Made by a program: the position numbers and the translations under genes. A stretch of DNA of 49,826 bases from an uncultured Clostridia bacterium (lineage in GTDB: Bacteria; Bacillota; Clostridia; TANB77; CAG-508), in assembly GCA_944390395.1 (NCBI GenBank), contig CALXPY010000005.1:1-49826 (forward strand). Direction: 5' to 3'. The notes under the pieces were generated by a model. That model made no database searches. It was not told the origin of the DNA and worked only from the letters and a program-made list of their open reading frames with translations. Each line of letters opens with the position of its first letter. The first letter of the stretch is position 1. Of this stretch, positions 24,811-34,366 are shown in pieces.

Positions 24811-25971
24811 ATGTTAAAAACAAGAGTTAAAGTTCTATTATTAAGCATCTGTTTTTTATTAGTTTTTTCTACATTCTGTTTTGCTACTAATGAAACAAAT
24901 ACCACTGAAAGCACTGAAAATTCACAAACTACAGAAAATACAGAAGAAACTACAATGCCAGAAATTCTTACTTATGATAGATTTCTTATTTCTACTGGAG
25001 ATGTTGTAGTTAATGGATTAATTGATGGAAATGTTATTGCTATAGGTAAAAATGTTAAAGTTGAGGCTGCTACAGAGATTAATGGAGATCTTGCTGTTAT
25101 AGCAACTGAAAGCCTTACTGTAGAAGAAAGTGCTAGAGTATATTCTAACCTATTTGCTTTTTCACCTAATTTTACAATGAATGGTATGGCTTCAAATGTA
25201 TATACAATTGCTACTCAATTTACTTTAGGAGAGACTGGATTTATTTATAGAGATTTAAGGATTCTTTGTGATTATATTAATATTAACGGAATTATAAATA
25301 GAGATGCTCATATATTTGCTACAAATATAACTTTGCCTCAAGATCCTGGAAATCTAATAGGTAGAGATTTTAACTATACATCTAATGAAGAAATACAAAT
25401 ACCAGAAGGATTCGCTAATGGAGAAATTAATTTTTCACAAATTAATGAAGCAACTACAGGGCAAATAATTTTAAATTATTTATATGATTTTGGTTTAGTT
25501 ATTGCTTACGCAATAATTGTTATTTTATTAACTGTATGGTTAGCACCTAAATTTATAGAAAAAACAACCTACATGATGACTAAAAAACCACTTATATCTG
25601 CTGGTGTTGGTATTTTAGCAATAATACTTACACCTATAATTGCACTATTAATAGCACTTATAAGTATTTTTGTATACATATCATTTGGAATTTTAGCTGT
25701 ATATGCATTAGCCCTTTCTATCACACTTCCAATTCTAAGTATGGCTATTGCAGAGCCATTATCTAATAAGTTAAAAAATAAAACTAAAGTAAAATTTGTT
25801 TTAATTGCAATTGGAGTTGCTATAGTATTATACTTATTACAATTAATTCCATTTGTAGGAAGTTACATTCCACTATTTATTTATGTATTTGGTTTAGGAA
25901 TATTTGTAATGGCATTATTTAGAAGAAAAGAACTTCCTAAAGAGGAAGCATCAGAAGAGTCTAAAAAATAG
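24811..25971 (+). CDS. Secreted bactofilin-like beta-repeat protein with C-terminal membrane domain
   Basis: 386 residues: signal peptide (about 1-27), Thr/Glu-rich spacer, a polymer-forming (bactofilin-like) beta-repeat region (about 60-200) with strand repeats such as GDVVVNGLIDGNVIAIGKNV and INGDLAVIATESLTV, then four to five membrane helices (about 225-370) and a charged tail. Such proteins are common and uncharacterised in Clostridia; the beta region would lie outside the membrane. Own promoter and terminator, so a single-gene unit. Function unknown. Confidence 0.75.
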   Translation: MLKTRVKVLLLSICFLLVFSTFCFATNETNTTESTENSQTTENTEETTMPEILTYDRFLISTGDVVVNGLIDGNVIAIGKNVKVEAATEINGDLAVIATESLTVEESARVYSNLFAFSPNFTMNGMASNVYTIATQFTLGETGFIYRDLRILCDYININGIINRDAHIFATNITLPQDPGNLIGRDFNYTSNEEIQIPEGFANGEINFSQINEATTGQIILNYLYDFGLVIAYAIIVILLTVWLAPKFIEKTTYMMTKKPLISAGVGILAIILTPIIALLIALISIFVYISFGILAVYALALSITLPILSMAIAEPLSNKLKNKTKVKFVLIAIGVAIVLYLLQLIPFVGSYIPLFIYVFGLGIFVMALFRRKELPKEEASEESKK

Positions 25972-25982
25972 ATAGATTAAAG

Positions 25983-26013
25983 AACTCTCAGAATAATTTA
26001 CATTCTGAGAGTT
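25983..26013. terminator. Bidirectional terminator
   Basis: AACTCTCAGAAT pairs perfectly with ATTCTGAGAGTT, followed by a T-tract, between the convergent bactofilin-like gene and the FtsX permease gene. Confidence 0.88.
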
Positions 26014-26022
26014 TTTTATAAA

Positions 26023-28503
26023 CTAATTTAAATTATTTTCAATGTGTTTCATGGAATTTTTCATTATTATCCATACTATTAAAAATACAAGTACAATTAC
26101 ACAAACTATAGGTATTATAGGGAAATAGTATGATATAGCGTAATGTTCATATATTAATAATAAATATATTAGATGTGATAATATTAAACCTAAAATTATT
26201 CCAATTATTAACGATTTTATACTGTATAATATGCTTTCATAATTTATCATTTTATTAAATTGCTTCTTAGTAGCCCCAACAGCTCTTAAAGTTTTAAATT
26301 CATTAATTCTTAAATTCATACTAGTAGTAATTGTATTGTATATATTAGAAATTCCTATTACTGTTAGTACTGTCAACAATCCATACAAAAATACTGAAAG
26401 AATAATTGTAATCTTTTTGCTTTCTTCCGCCTGTCTATCATAGTTTGTTAAAGTCATATTCTTCATATCTAGAATCTTAAATATTTTCTTTTCTAATGCA
26501 TTAGCATCATTAGACTCTATCACTATTTTTGAATTGTTAATATCTGCATTATTAATATTTTTTCCACACAATGATTCTATAGGAATAATTAACACTGCAG
26601 ATGTATTAATCGTTTTTGTTTCATAATCTAACGACATCATAGCCAAAATAGGATCAATATCTGTTACTTTTTTAATATTAAATTCGTACTCTTTTCCTGC
26701 TATATTTACTTCTATATTATCTCCATCTTTTAGCTTTGTTAAATCATACTTTTTTTCTTCTTCATAATAGTTATTATTAAACTTATTAACTAAAATACCT
26801 TGATTTTCTTCTAATTTTGTTATTCCAAATTTATTTAAATAGTTTTGGTAAACATTGCCTTCGCATGCTAGAACTATAATATTAATATTTTTATTTAAAT
26901 TATAAGCATAATCTGATAATACTTCTTTATTTCTTTTTATTATTCCATTTAAATATATATAAGTAGAATATTGTTCTATATTATCTAATTCTTTTATTTG
27001 TTTAAAATAATTCACCTGCTCATCATAATTTATTTCGTCTATTCCACCTATAAATCCCACTGCAATATTATAATTTTCTGGATACATATCAGCTATAATT
27101 TGATAAATATAATTAATTGTACTGCTAGCTATAATAAGTAATAGTATACAAATACAAATTGATATTAATGTTGTTCTATACCTTTTTTTGTTCCTTTTTA
27201 TATTTTTAGAAGCTATAACTCCTTCTGTTCCCCATATTTTCTTTATTATTTTACTTGTTTTTATTTTCTTTTCTAATACAATATCATTGTTTTGTCTTAT
27301 TGCTTCCATTGGTGAAATTTGAGATGCTATTTTTGCTGGCTTTCTACTTGATAAATATATAATAAATATTGCAAGTAAAGCAGAAATTATTATAACTGGT
27401 ATGGATAGATCAAATTCTAAATTAAGGTGATATCCTAATGTAGTATCAATTAATACATCGTTTACTAATAAAATTCCAAAATATACTATTGCCACTCCTA
27501 TAAAAATTCCTATAGGTATACCAATTAATGCATATATTACACCTTCAAATTTTACACTTTTCTTCAATTGTTTTTTTGAAGCTCCTATACTTGCGAGCAT
27601 ACCAAATTCTTTTGTTCTTTCTGATACAGATATTTGAAAACTATTTCTAATTAATAATGCTGAAACTATAACTATTATTGCAATTAATAAAACTGCCAAA
27701 ATTTCCATTTGTATTTTATTACTAATATTATTTGTTTCATTAAATCCTTGCCACATTAATAAATCTTCATTTATATCTATATTATCAAATTTATTGTATA
27801 AAGTATCATAAAGTGTATAAGCATAATTAGGTTCTTTAAGAAGAAAACTAATCTCTGTTGGTCTCTTTTGAGTAAAGTTTTCTAATTTACAAATTGCAAT
27901 ATATGCTCTAGTATCATATACTTCTTTTCTAGTTTGCTTCGATATACCTACAACAGTATAAGTTATTTTTTCTGTTCCGTCATAATCTTGAAATCTATAA
28001 CCGTCATTGTCGCCTAATTTAACTTTTTCTACATTCAATTCTATTTTAGAGCCTAATCCTATTTTTTCTTGTGCATTATTAACTAAATACTCCGAAATCA
28101 CAATTTCTTTGTCGTTTTCTGGTAGTCTACCTTCTATTAACTGAATTTCTCTATTATCTAAGGCTATATCATTATAACCTTCTACCATAATTCCTAATTT
28201 TGAAGGATTTTTTGTTTCGAAATTTCCTGCTCCTATTATTTGAGAAATTCCTACGGTATCTATTTTTCCACTTAAATTTTCTTCAATTACTTGAGCTTCT
28301 GCCATTGATAACTCGCCTATATCAATATGATAATTTCCTATCGTTTCCTTTATAGTATTTATCATCGACGTTTGCAAACTCAATAACAATGTAGACACAA
28401 AACAAATAAGAGTAACTGAAAATATAATTCCAATAATTGTTGAAATAGTCCTTTTTTTATTCTTTTTTAAATTTTTTATTGCAATTGAATGTACTATATT
28501 CAT
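26023..28503 (-). CDS. FtsX-type ABC transporter permease
   Basis: 826 residues with two FtsX-like permease units: a first membrane helix near the N-terminus (about 18-38), a large extracytoplasmic region, then helices around 265-400; a further helix (about 440-465), a second extracytoplasmic region and a final group of helices (about 700-810). The GASKKQLKK and GATKKQFNK motifs before membrane segments are typical of MacB/LolE/BceB-like permeases. It is paired with the ATPase 21 bases upstream. A role in antimicrobial-peptide export, defence or sensing is likely from family context but not shown. Confidence 0.88.
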   Translation of the reverse strand: MNIVHSIAIKNLKKNKKRTISTIIGIIFSVTLICFVSTLLLSLQTSMINTIKETIGNYHIDIGELSMAEAQVIEENLSGKIDTVGISQIIGAGNFETKNPSKLGIMVEGYNDIALDNREIQLIEGRLPENDKEIVISEYLVNNAQEKIGLGSKIELNVEKVKLGDNDGYRFQDYDGTEKITYTVVGISKQTRKEVYDTRAYIAICKLENFTQKRPTEISFLLKEPNYAYTLYDTLYNKFDNIDINEDLLMWQGFNETNNISNKIQMEILAVLLIAIIVIVSALLIRNSFQISVSERTKEFGMLASIGASKKQLKKSVKFEGVIYALIGIPIGIFIGVAIVYFGILLVNDVLIDTTLGYHLNLEFDLSIPVIIISALLAIFIIYLSSRKPAKIASQISPMEAIRQNNDIVLEKKIKTSKIIKKIWGTEGVIASKNIKRNKKRYRTTLISICICILLLIIASSTINYIYQIIADMYPENYNIAVGFIGGIDEINYDEQVNYFKQIKELDNIEQYSTYIYLNGIIKRNKEVLSDYAYNLNKNINIIVLACEGNVYQNYLNKFGITKLEENQGILVNKFNNNYYEEEKKYDLTKLKDGDNIEVNIAGKEYEFNIKKVTDIDPILAMMSLDYETKTINTSAVLIIPIESLCGKNINNADINNSKIVIESNDANALEKKIFKILDMKNMTLTNYDRQAEESKKITIILSVFLYGLLTVLTVIGISNIYNTITTSMNLRINEFKTLRAVGATKKQFNKMINYESILYSIKSLIIGIILGLILSHLIYLLLIYEHYAISYYFPIIPIVCVIVLVFLIVWIIMKNSMKHIENNLN

Positions 28504-28524
28504 TTTTTCCCCTTATCCTTAAAC

Positions 28525-29217
28525 TTATTTTCTTTTATCACTAATTATCTTACCATCACTTATTTCTATTATTCGATCTGCTTCTTCTGCTATTTTTTCA
28601 TCATGTGTAACTAATAATATTGTTTGATTGTATTTTTTATTAGAAAATTTTAATAAATCTATTATTTCACTTGATGCTTTACTATCCAAATTTCCTGTTG
28701 GTTCATCTGCTAATATAATAGCTGGATTATTAACTAATGCTCTACCTATTGCAACTCTTTGCTGTTGTCCTCCTGATAATTGGTTTGGCAAATGATTTAT
28801 TCTTTCCTTTAACCCTAATGTTTCTATTAATTCGTTAACTTTTTTATCATCAACTTTTACTCCGTCTAAATCACAAGGAAGTGTTATATTTTCTTTTACA
28901 TTTAAGATTGAAAGTAAATTATAAAATTGATAAATCAATCCAATATTTTTTCTTCTAAATATTGCCATTTCATTATTGTTTAACTTAGTAATATCCGTAT
29001 CTTTTATAACTACTTTTCCACTAGTAGCTTTGTCTACTCCTGCAAGTAAATGTAATAGTGTAGATTTTCCACTTCCTGAAGCTCCAATAATAGCTACAAA
29101 TTCTCCCTCTTTTACAGAAAAAGAAACATCATTTAAGGCTACTACTTCTGTTTCTTTTCCAACATCACCATATTTCTTTGTTAAATTCTCACAACTTAAT
29201 ATTACTTTTTCTTCCAT
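28525..29217 (-). CDS. ABC transporter ATP-binding protein (MacB/LolD type)
   Basis: 230-residue ATPase: Walker A GASGSGKSTLLHLLAG, Q-loop YQFYNLL, signature LSGGQQQRVAIGRAL, Walker B IILADEPTGNLD and H-loop VTHD. The ending ADEPTGNLDSK marks the MacB/LolD/BceA class that works with FtsX-type permeases, here the next gene. Upstream and divergent lies the gene for a small secreted protein (29391). Confidence 0.95.
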   Translation of the reverse strand: MEEKVILSCENLTKKYGDVGKETEVVALNDVSFSVKEGEFVAIIGASGSGKSTLLHLLAGVDKATSGKVVIKDTDITKLNNNEMAIFRRKNIGLIYQFYNLLSILNVKENITLPCDLDGVKVDDKKVNELIETLGLKERINHLPNQLSGGQQQRVAIGRALVNNPAIILADEPTGNLDSKASSEIIDLLKFSNKKYNQTILLVTHDEKIAEEADRIIEISDGKIISDKRK

Positions 29218-29293
29218 AAAATTACCCCTATCTACATTTTTTTAAATTATATATTTAGTGGATTTTTTTGTCAAGTGAATTTATAAATAAAGT

Positions 29294-29322
29294 TTGACAT
29301 TATAGTAAAATTATGCTATTAT
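29294..29322 (+). promoter_or_regulatory. Strong extended -10 promoter of the secreted-protein gene
   Basis: TTGACA, 17 bases, TATTAT with TG one base upstream of the -10 box. A leader of about 60 bases follows, ending in ACTAGGAGG before the ATG. The leader is noticeably less AT-rich than the surrounding DNA. Confidence 0.75.
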
Positions 29323-29390
29323 ATTTTTAGCTCATTAGAGCGTCATTGTAGGCAAAGTGCAATTACTTGATCAACTAGGAGGTATTTTTT

Positions 29391-29813
29391 ATGAAAAAAA
29401 TTATTGCATTAGCTCTCAGTGTTTGTATGTTGTTCTCTTTGACTTGTGTGTCTGCTTTTGCTACACCAACTGGAGAAAAACATGCTGAACCTATTCAGGA
29501 AGTCAAACAGGCTCGTGCAGGAAACTTATTAACGATTGAGCCAACTTTACTTTCTGGAAGTAAGTCTTACACGGTAACACCTGCTAAAGGCGAAAAATTA
29601 ATGATTGGTGTAAGTGTTATTAGTGGAAGCTATCCTTTAAACATTAAAGTTTATAAAAATGGAGGTTGGTGGGCTTCTGAAAATGTAGATGTTCCCGTAG
29701 ATAAAAACACATACATTTATCCTTTAATTGATAACTGTAATGGTGAACCTTATACCATTGTTTTTTCATCTAAAGTGGAATGTACATTTACAGCAATAGT
29801 TTATTCTGCATAA
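29391..29813 (+). CDS. Small secreted protein next to ABC genes, unknown function
   Basis: 140 residues with a clear signal peptide (MKKIIALALSVCMLFSLTCV, cleavage near AFA-TP). The mature part is about 115 residues of predicted beta strands, with Trp-Trp (NGGWWASE) and two Cys (about 116 and 132). No family is recognised. Base and codon use (for example CTCAGT, GAGCC, CGTGCAGG, CCCGTA) is richer in G+C than its neighbours, suggesting acquisition from elsewhere. It is divergent from the FtsX-type ABC genes and convergent with the ABC-2 cassette, whose first gene also encodes a secreted protein of similar build. Confidence 0.7.
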   Translation: MKKIIALALSVCMLFSLTCVSAFATPTGEKHAEPIQEVKQARAGNLLTIEPTLLSGSKSYTVTPAKGEKLMIGVSVISGSYPLNIKVYKNGGWWASENVDVPVDKNTYIYPLIDNCNGEPYTIVFSSKVECTFTAIVYSA

Positions 29814-29841
29814 AATAAACTTTTTTCGCACTTTTGTCTAC

Positions 29842-29872
29842 AAAGGGGGTAAGCTATCTGCTTACCTCCTTT
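29842..29872. terminator. Terminator between the secreted-protein gene and the ABC-2 cassette
   Basis: AAAGGGGGTAAGC pairs with GCTTACCTCCTTT (one mismatch), 5-base loop, between convergent genes. Confidence 0.8.
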
Positions 29873-29886
29873 ATAATTTATATTTT

Positions 29887-31368
29887 CTATACATTAACTA
29901 TATCTTTATTCTTAAATTTATGAATTGTAATATATAATAACAATATTCCATACAACAAGCATATTACACCTGATAGAATTGGAGTTAAACCTTTAATCGG
30001 TGAAATTTGTCCAAATAAATATTGGCTAAAATCCCAATTATTTGTTATTAATATTCTGCTAATAAATAAAATACCTTCAAATTTTGACCATTCTGCAATT
30101 GCTGTATCAGATATAATAAATATAATTAAAGTTAAAATCATATTCATTGATGTATGATTATTTATTACTCCCATAAATGTACAAAATAGAACGATTATTG
30201 TATACATTGGTAATTTTGTTACTCCTGCCAATATTATATAACTAAATAAGTTCATTGTAAATATTTGATCTGTATTATAATTAAATGAAATGTATGGCAA
30301 GTCATAACTCTCAAATCCAAATATAATTCCTCCTGCTATATATTGTACTATTATTATAAATACCATAAAAATTAAAATTGTAATAATATTAGCCAATATT
30401 TTTGCTATTAAAACACTTGTCCTTTTATGTGGCTTAATTAATAAGCTTTTTATTGTACCCTTATTAATTTCTTCTGTTATGCTAATACAAGATACATAAA
30501 TTGCAACTATTATTATTATTAAGTTTAAATTTTCAAATGTCCTTATAAACGAAATTCTTGCATCTATTTTTTCGTAACCTGATATATACTGATTTATATC
30601 ATTTTCTACAGCAAATTTTGCTATATTCATATTCGATTTTGAATTTTGAATACTTAGTTTATTCATATAATTATCTTCATTCTGTTTCATATTACTAATT
30701 AAGCTATAATAATTACTTCTAAACATATTAATATATTCATTTTTAATATCATTTCCAAAATTTACATTATTATCAAATCTTAATTTATATGTTTCTATAT
30801 CTACATAAATACCCTTTTTATCTTCTTCAGTTATATTAGTTGAATTTATTAAATCTTGTAGATTATTTATTTTTAACTCTACATATTTTCTCCAATCGTT
30901 TTCGTTTAAAGCTTCCTTATACTCATTAAATTTTTTCTTATTCTTATTATACTCTTCTTGTGTAATAGCCGTATTTTCGTTGTTTTCAAAATCATTTATA
31001 ATCTCTAAAGTTGGTATAATATCATGATCCATATCTGTTATTACATTCCCTACAGTTGTAAAAACTTTTTCATTACGTAATGCATATCTTTGCCATGAAT
31101 TTTCTTCAAAACTATTATATAAATTAACAAAATCATATTGTGCTTTTGTTTTTACATATTCTTCTATATCTTTTTCCTCTTTTAAATCTTTTTCTATGGA
31201 AACAACACTCATATCCCTTGTATTTGTTAAATTTATAACTCCATTTTCCGTTGGATTTATATAATTATATATTACAATTATTACTAACGATAAAAAAAGT
31301 AGTATATAAATGCTTTTTCTTTTAAATATTTTTATTAATTCATTTTGTATTAATTTAATCAATTTCAT
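29887..31368 (-). CDS. ABC-2 type permease with large extracytoplasmic domain
   Basis: About 493 residues. An N-terminal helix (about 15-33) is followed by a hydrophilic extracytoplasmic region of about 240 residues and then five or six helices. GTIKSLLIKPHKRTSVLIAKI is the conserved cytoplasmic stretch also present in the permease at 32106 (GTIKNLLTKPHKR). Such permeases occur in lantibiotic or bacitracin immunity transporters. The start is set at ATG 31368 behind GTGGGTG, overlapping the ATPase gene by 14 bases, which suggests translational coupling. A deleted copy of its 3' end is found at 36131-36239. Confidence 0.82.
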   Translation of the reverse strand: MKLIKLIQNELIKIFKRKSIYILLFLSLVIIVIYNYINPTENGVINLTNTRDMSVVSIEKDLKEEKDIEEYVKTKAQYDFVNLYNSFEENSWQRYALRNEKVFTTVGNVITDMDHDIIPTLEIINDFENNENTAITQEEYNKNKKKFNEYKEALNENDWRKYVELKINNLQDLINSTNITEEDKKGIYVDIETYKLRFDNNVNFGNDIKNEYINMFRSNYYSLISNMKQNEDNYMNKLSIQNSKSNMNIAKFAVENDINQYISGYEKIDARISFIRTFENLNLIIIIVAIYVSCISITEEINKGTIKSLLIKPHKRTSVLIAKILANIITILIFMVFIIIVQYIAGGIIFGFESYDLPYISFNYNTDQIFTMNLFSYIILAGVTKLPMYTIIVLFCTFMGVINNHTSMNMILTLIIFIISDTAIAEWSKFEGILFISRILITNNWDFSQYLFGQISPIKGLTPILSGVICLLYGILLLYITIHKFKNKDIVNV

Positions 31369-32089
31369 TTTCACCCACTTTTTTTATAAATGCTTCTTCT
31401 ATACTATCTAATTTTTCTCCATTTGAAATTTGTTTAAATTCTTCTATTGTCTCATTTACTATTATTTTTCCATTTTTTATAGCAATAATCCTATTGCATA
31501 AATTGTCTATTTCTGTTAAGTTATGGCTAGAAATTAAGATTGCTATACCCTTAGAAGACAATTCTTTTATTAGCTCTCTTATTTCTATTATTCCTTCTAC
31601 ATCTAAGCCATTTGTTGGTTCGTCTAAAATTAGTAGTTCTGGATTATTTATAATTGCTTCTGCTATTCCTAATCTTTGTCTCATCCCTAATGAATATGTA
31701 GAAACTTTATCTTTAATTCGTTGTTCTAATCCTACTATTTTTATAACTTCATTTATTCGTTCTTTAGTTATATTTCTATAATTATTTGCTGTTAATTTTA
31801 AATTATCATATCCAGATAAATACATATATAAGTCTGGATTTTCTACAATTGCCCCTACTTTATTAATCGCATTAACAAAATCATTTTGTATATCATATCC
31901 ATTAATAAGTACTTTTCCTTCTGTTAATTTTATTAATCCTAAAATCAATTTAATTATTGTTGTTTTTCCTGCTCCATTAGGACCAACTAATCCTATTATA
32001 TCCCCCTTATTAGCTGAAAAAGAAATATTTTCTACTAATGTTTTATTTTTTATTATTTTCTTTAAATTTTCACATTTAAGTATTTCCAT
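31355..32089 (-). CDS. ABC transporter ATP-binding protein (BcrA/CcmA type)
   Basis: 244 residues: Walker A GPNGAGKTTIIKLILG, signature YSLGMRQRLGIAEAI, Walker B LLILDEPTNGLD, H-loop SSHNLTE. The class is that of BcrA-like ATPases in peptide-antibiotic resistance and immunity. It is flanked by its two permease genes, 16 bases from the first and overlapping the second. Confidence 0.95.
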   Translation of the reverse strand: MEILKCENLKKIIKNKTLVENISFSANKGDIIGLVGPNGAGKTTIIKLILGLIKLTEGKVLINGYDIQNDFVNAINKVGAIVENPDLYMYLSGYDNLKLTANNYRNITKERINEVIKIVGLEQRIKDKVSTYSLGMRQRLGIAEAIINNPELLILDEPTNGLDVEGIIEIRELIKELSSKGIAILISSHNLTEIDNLCNRIIAIKNGKIIVNETIEEFKQISNGEKLDSIEEAFIKKVGENEID

Positions 32090-32105
32090 AAAATCCCCTA
32101 CTTTA

Positions 32106-32987
32106 CTATGTATTTTTTATATCTTTTTTAGAAAAGATTATAAATGTTAATAAAAATATTACAATACCACAAATAGTTGTCACTACAATAGGCTGTATAG
32201 TTACTTCCATCATTTTAGATGCAACATATATTCCCAGTAAAATTAAAATATTAATTGATATATTATTTGTAATAGTACTTATTAATACTCCTATTAAAGT
32301 AATTATTATATACATTTGAATTTTATCAATAGATATTAATAGCATGTATTTATATAAATTCATTGTCTCTATCTCCTTTGTTTCTTGATTAATTCTTATA
32401 GCCTCTAATGAATAACTATCAAATCCAAATATAGCTCCACCAATTAAATATTGAAAAATTATAATTAAAATGGTTATAATTAATACTATTAATATACATG
32501 TTATAATTTTAGAAAAAATAATAGATACTCTTTTATGTGGTTTAGTTAATAAGTTTTTTATTGTTCCCTTATTATATTCTTCTGATAATATAGTTGTTGC
32601 CACATATATAACTATAAAAATTATAATTATATCAAAATTATTAAAAAATCTCATTAATGCTATTCTTGCATCTACTGGCAAATTAGTATTATTTGAATTT
32701 AACAATATGTTATATTTTATATTGTTCTCAAGTGCATACTTCTCTAGCTTTACTCTCTCTTCAATATCAGAATAATTTTCCTTTTTCAATAAATTATCGT
32801 ATTGTTCTAATTTTAATAAATCCTGTTTATATGCTTGTTCATATAAATATATTATGTCATAATCACTATTTAGTAATTTACAGTAAATATTTTGGCATAA
32901 AATTATAACCAATCCTATTATTAACAATATATAAATATTTTTTCTTTTAAATATTTTTATTAATTCATTTTCAATTAATTTAAACAT
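32106..32987 (-). CDS. ABC-2 type permease, shorter paralogue
   Basis: 293 residues with an N-terminal helix, a short extracytoplasmic stretch (about 40-105) and five helices. The start MFKLIENELIKIFKRKNIYILL is nearly the same as that of the permease at 29887 (LIQNELIKIFKRKSIYILL), and both share GTIK-LL-KPHKR, so the two arose by duplication and probably form a heterodimer with the ATPase. It lies between the ATPase gene and the secreted-protein gene at 33095. Confidence 0.82.
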   Translation of the reverse strand: MFKLIENELIKIFKRKNIYILLIIGLVIILCQNIYCKLLNSDYDIIYLYEQAYKQDLLKLEQYDNLLKKENYSDIEERVKLEKYALENNIKYNILLNSNNTNLPVDARIALMRFFNNFDIIIIFIVIYVATTILSEEYNKGTIKNLLTKPHKRVSIIFSKIITCILIVLIITILIIIFQYLIGGAIFGFDSYSLEAIRINQETKEIETMNLYKYMLLISIDKIQMYIIITLIGVLISTITNNISINILILLGIYVASKMMEVTIQPIVVTTICGIVIFLLTFIIFSKKDIKNT

Positions 32988-33022
32988 AAAATTTAATCCT
33001 TTGAGTATTTAATATTAATAAA

Positions 33023-33048
33023 CATGGTGCATATTTCTATGCTCCATG
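33023..33048 (-). terminator. Inverted repeat after the 33095 gene
   Basis: CATGGTGCATA pairs with TATGCTCCATG (one mismatch). It is placed 47 bases after the stop codon of the secreted-protein gene and just before the first permease gene. The T-tract is weak, so partial termination within the cassette is likely. Confidence 0.5.
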
Positions 33049-33094
33049 CCATAGGGGATAGTAGGATTGCTTCTTACTTAAGTAAAGTTAATCA

Positions 33095-33562
33095 CTATAA
33101 CCAGCAGGTTTTTACTCTTACATCATCAGTAGTTCCATTCGAACTAACTGTAACTGTATATTCTCCAGATGTTGGAAGTGTAAATTTCCATGTTTTACTA
33201 TCATTAGGAGAAACATACCAGTCATTTGATAAAACCTTCCCATCAGATTTTCTAATGAGTTGAACAATAAGAATTCCATCATTCGAACTACAAGTTGTTC
33301 CTACATAGAATTCCTTTGTAAATCCAATATATGAATCTAATATGAGAGTACAAGTATTAGATGCTCCAAACTTGCCTACTGTCATATAGCATATATTGTT
33401 TCTTGGCATTATTTGTTGCTCAGAGCTTTGACTCTCTATAACATTTGCTTCAGACTGAGACTTTGCTATGCTATCTGATGCAAATGCACTTGTAGACAAT
33501 GCAAGCAACAAAGTAAATACCATTGATAGACTAAATAACCGATGTAAAAAATGTACTTTCAT
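33095..33562 (-). CDS. Small secreted protein heading the ABC-2 cassette, unknown function
   Basis: About 155 residues from ATG 33562 (GGAGGT ribosome site). Signal peptide through SMVFTLLLALSTSAFA, then a Ser/Gln-rich linker and a beta-rich domain (about 50-155) ending in GEYTVTVSSNGTTDDVRVKTCWL. This resembles pre-peptidase or carbohydrate-binding beta sandwiches. Four Cys are present in the mature part. Its composition is less AT-rich than that of the ABC genes. A link with the transporter is suggested by position, and by a second such pairing at 29391. Confidence 0.7.
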   Translation of the reverse strand: MKVHFLHRLFSLSMVFTLLLALSTSAFASDSIAKSQSEANVIESQSSEQQIMPRNNICYMTVGKFGASNTCTLILDSYIGFTKEFYVGTTCSSNDGILIVQLIRKSDGKVLSNDWYVSPNDSKTWKFTLPTSGEYTVTVSSNGTTDDVRVKTCWL

Positions 33563-33666
33563 ATTGTTTACCTCCATTTGCATTGATTATTCCCCTATGA
33601 CTAACTAATAGGTATATTCTCTACCTATCATATTTAGTTTAACATATATTTTTAAAGAAATAACAC

Positions 33667-33686
33667 AAAGTTACAAAAAGTTACAT
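33667..33686. promoter_or_regulatory. Tandem 10-bp direct repeats, probable regulator site
   Basis: AAAGTTACAA and AAAGTTACAT adjoin (on the minus strand TGTAACTTTT and TGTAACTTTG), about 105 bases before the secreted-protein start and upstream of a plausible -10 region. The exact 10-bp phasing puts both on one face of the helix, as for response-regulator dimers. Confidence 0.5.
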
Positions 33687-33703
33687 TTTTTATATAGATT
33701 AAT

Positions 33704-34366
33704 TTATATTTTTTTTAATTCCTCTACTATTTTTTTATAATCTTCAGCTCTAGTTATAGCTGTACCAGCTACCAAAATATTTGCTCCCGCTTTTTTTGCT
33801 TCTATTGCAGTCTTTTCATTAATTCCGCCATCTACTTCTATGTCTATATCTATATTTTCTTTTTTTATAAATTCGTTTAATGCTTCTACTTTTTCTAATG
33901 TTTGTGGAATTAAACTTTGTCCACCTTTCCCTGGTTCTACTGTCATTATTAATACTTGATGTATGTATTTCAAAATTTCAAATATTTCGCCTATTTTTGT
34001 ATCTGGTTTTATAGATATACCCACTCTTGTATTGTTTTCCTTAATATATTTTATAATCTCTTTTAACTCGTTTTTATTACTAAATGCTTCTAAGTGGACA
34101 GTTATGATATTAGGTTTAAAAACTAAAAATTCATTTACATATTCTTTAACATTTGTAACCATTAAATGTACATCAATCGGTAAATTAGATATATTATTTA
34201 AATACTCACAATATTTCTTCATTTTTTGAACAGTATTATTTTTTACAAATATACCATCCATTACATCTATATGAAAATAATCAATTTTCGCCGCTTCTAA
34301 GTCATATAATTTTTTTATAACATTATCTTCTTCTAGATTTAAAATTGATGCTGAAATTTCTACCAT
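33704..34366 (-). CDS. rpe: Ribulose-phosphate 3-epimerase
   Basis: TIM-barrel epimerase of the pentose phosphate pathway, 220 residues. It starts MVEISASILNLEED. Metal ligands and catalytic residues appear in IDYFHIDVMDGIFV, PIDVHLMV, ITVHLEA, VEPGKGGQ and IEVDGGINEKT. It overlaps the end of rsgA by 7 bases; rsgA-rpe is the usual order. Confidence 0.96.
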   Translation of the reverse strand: MVEISASILNLEEDNVIKKLYDLEAAKIDYFHIDVMDGIFVKNNTVQKMKKYCEYLNNISNLPIDVHLMVTNVKEYVNEFLVFKPNIITVHLEAFSNKNELKEIIKYIKENNTRVGISIKPDTKIGEIFEILKYIHQVLIMTVEPGKGGQSLIPQTLEKVEALNEFIKKENIDIDIEVDGGINEKTAIEAKKAGANILVAGTAITRAEDYKKIVEELKKI

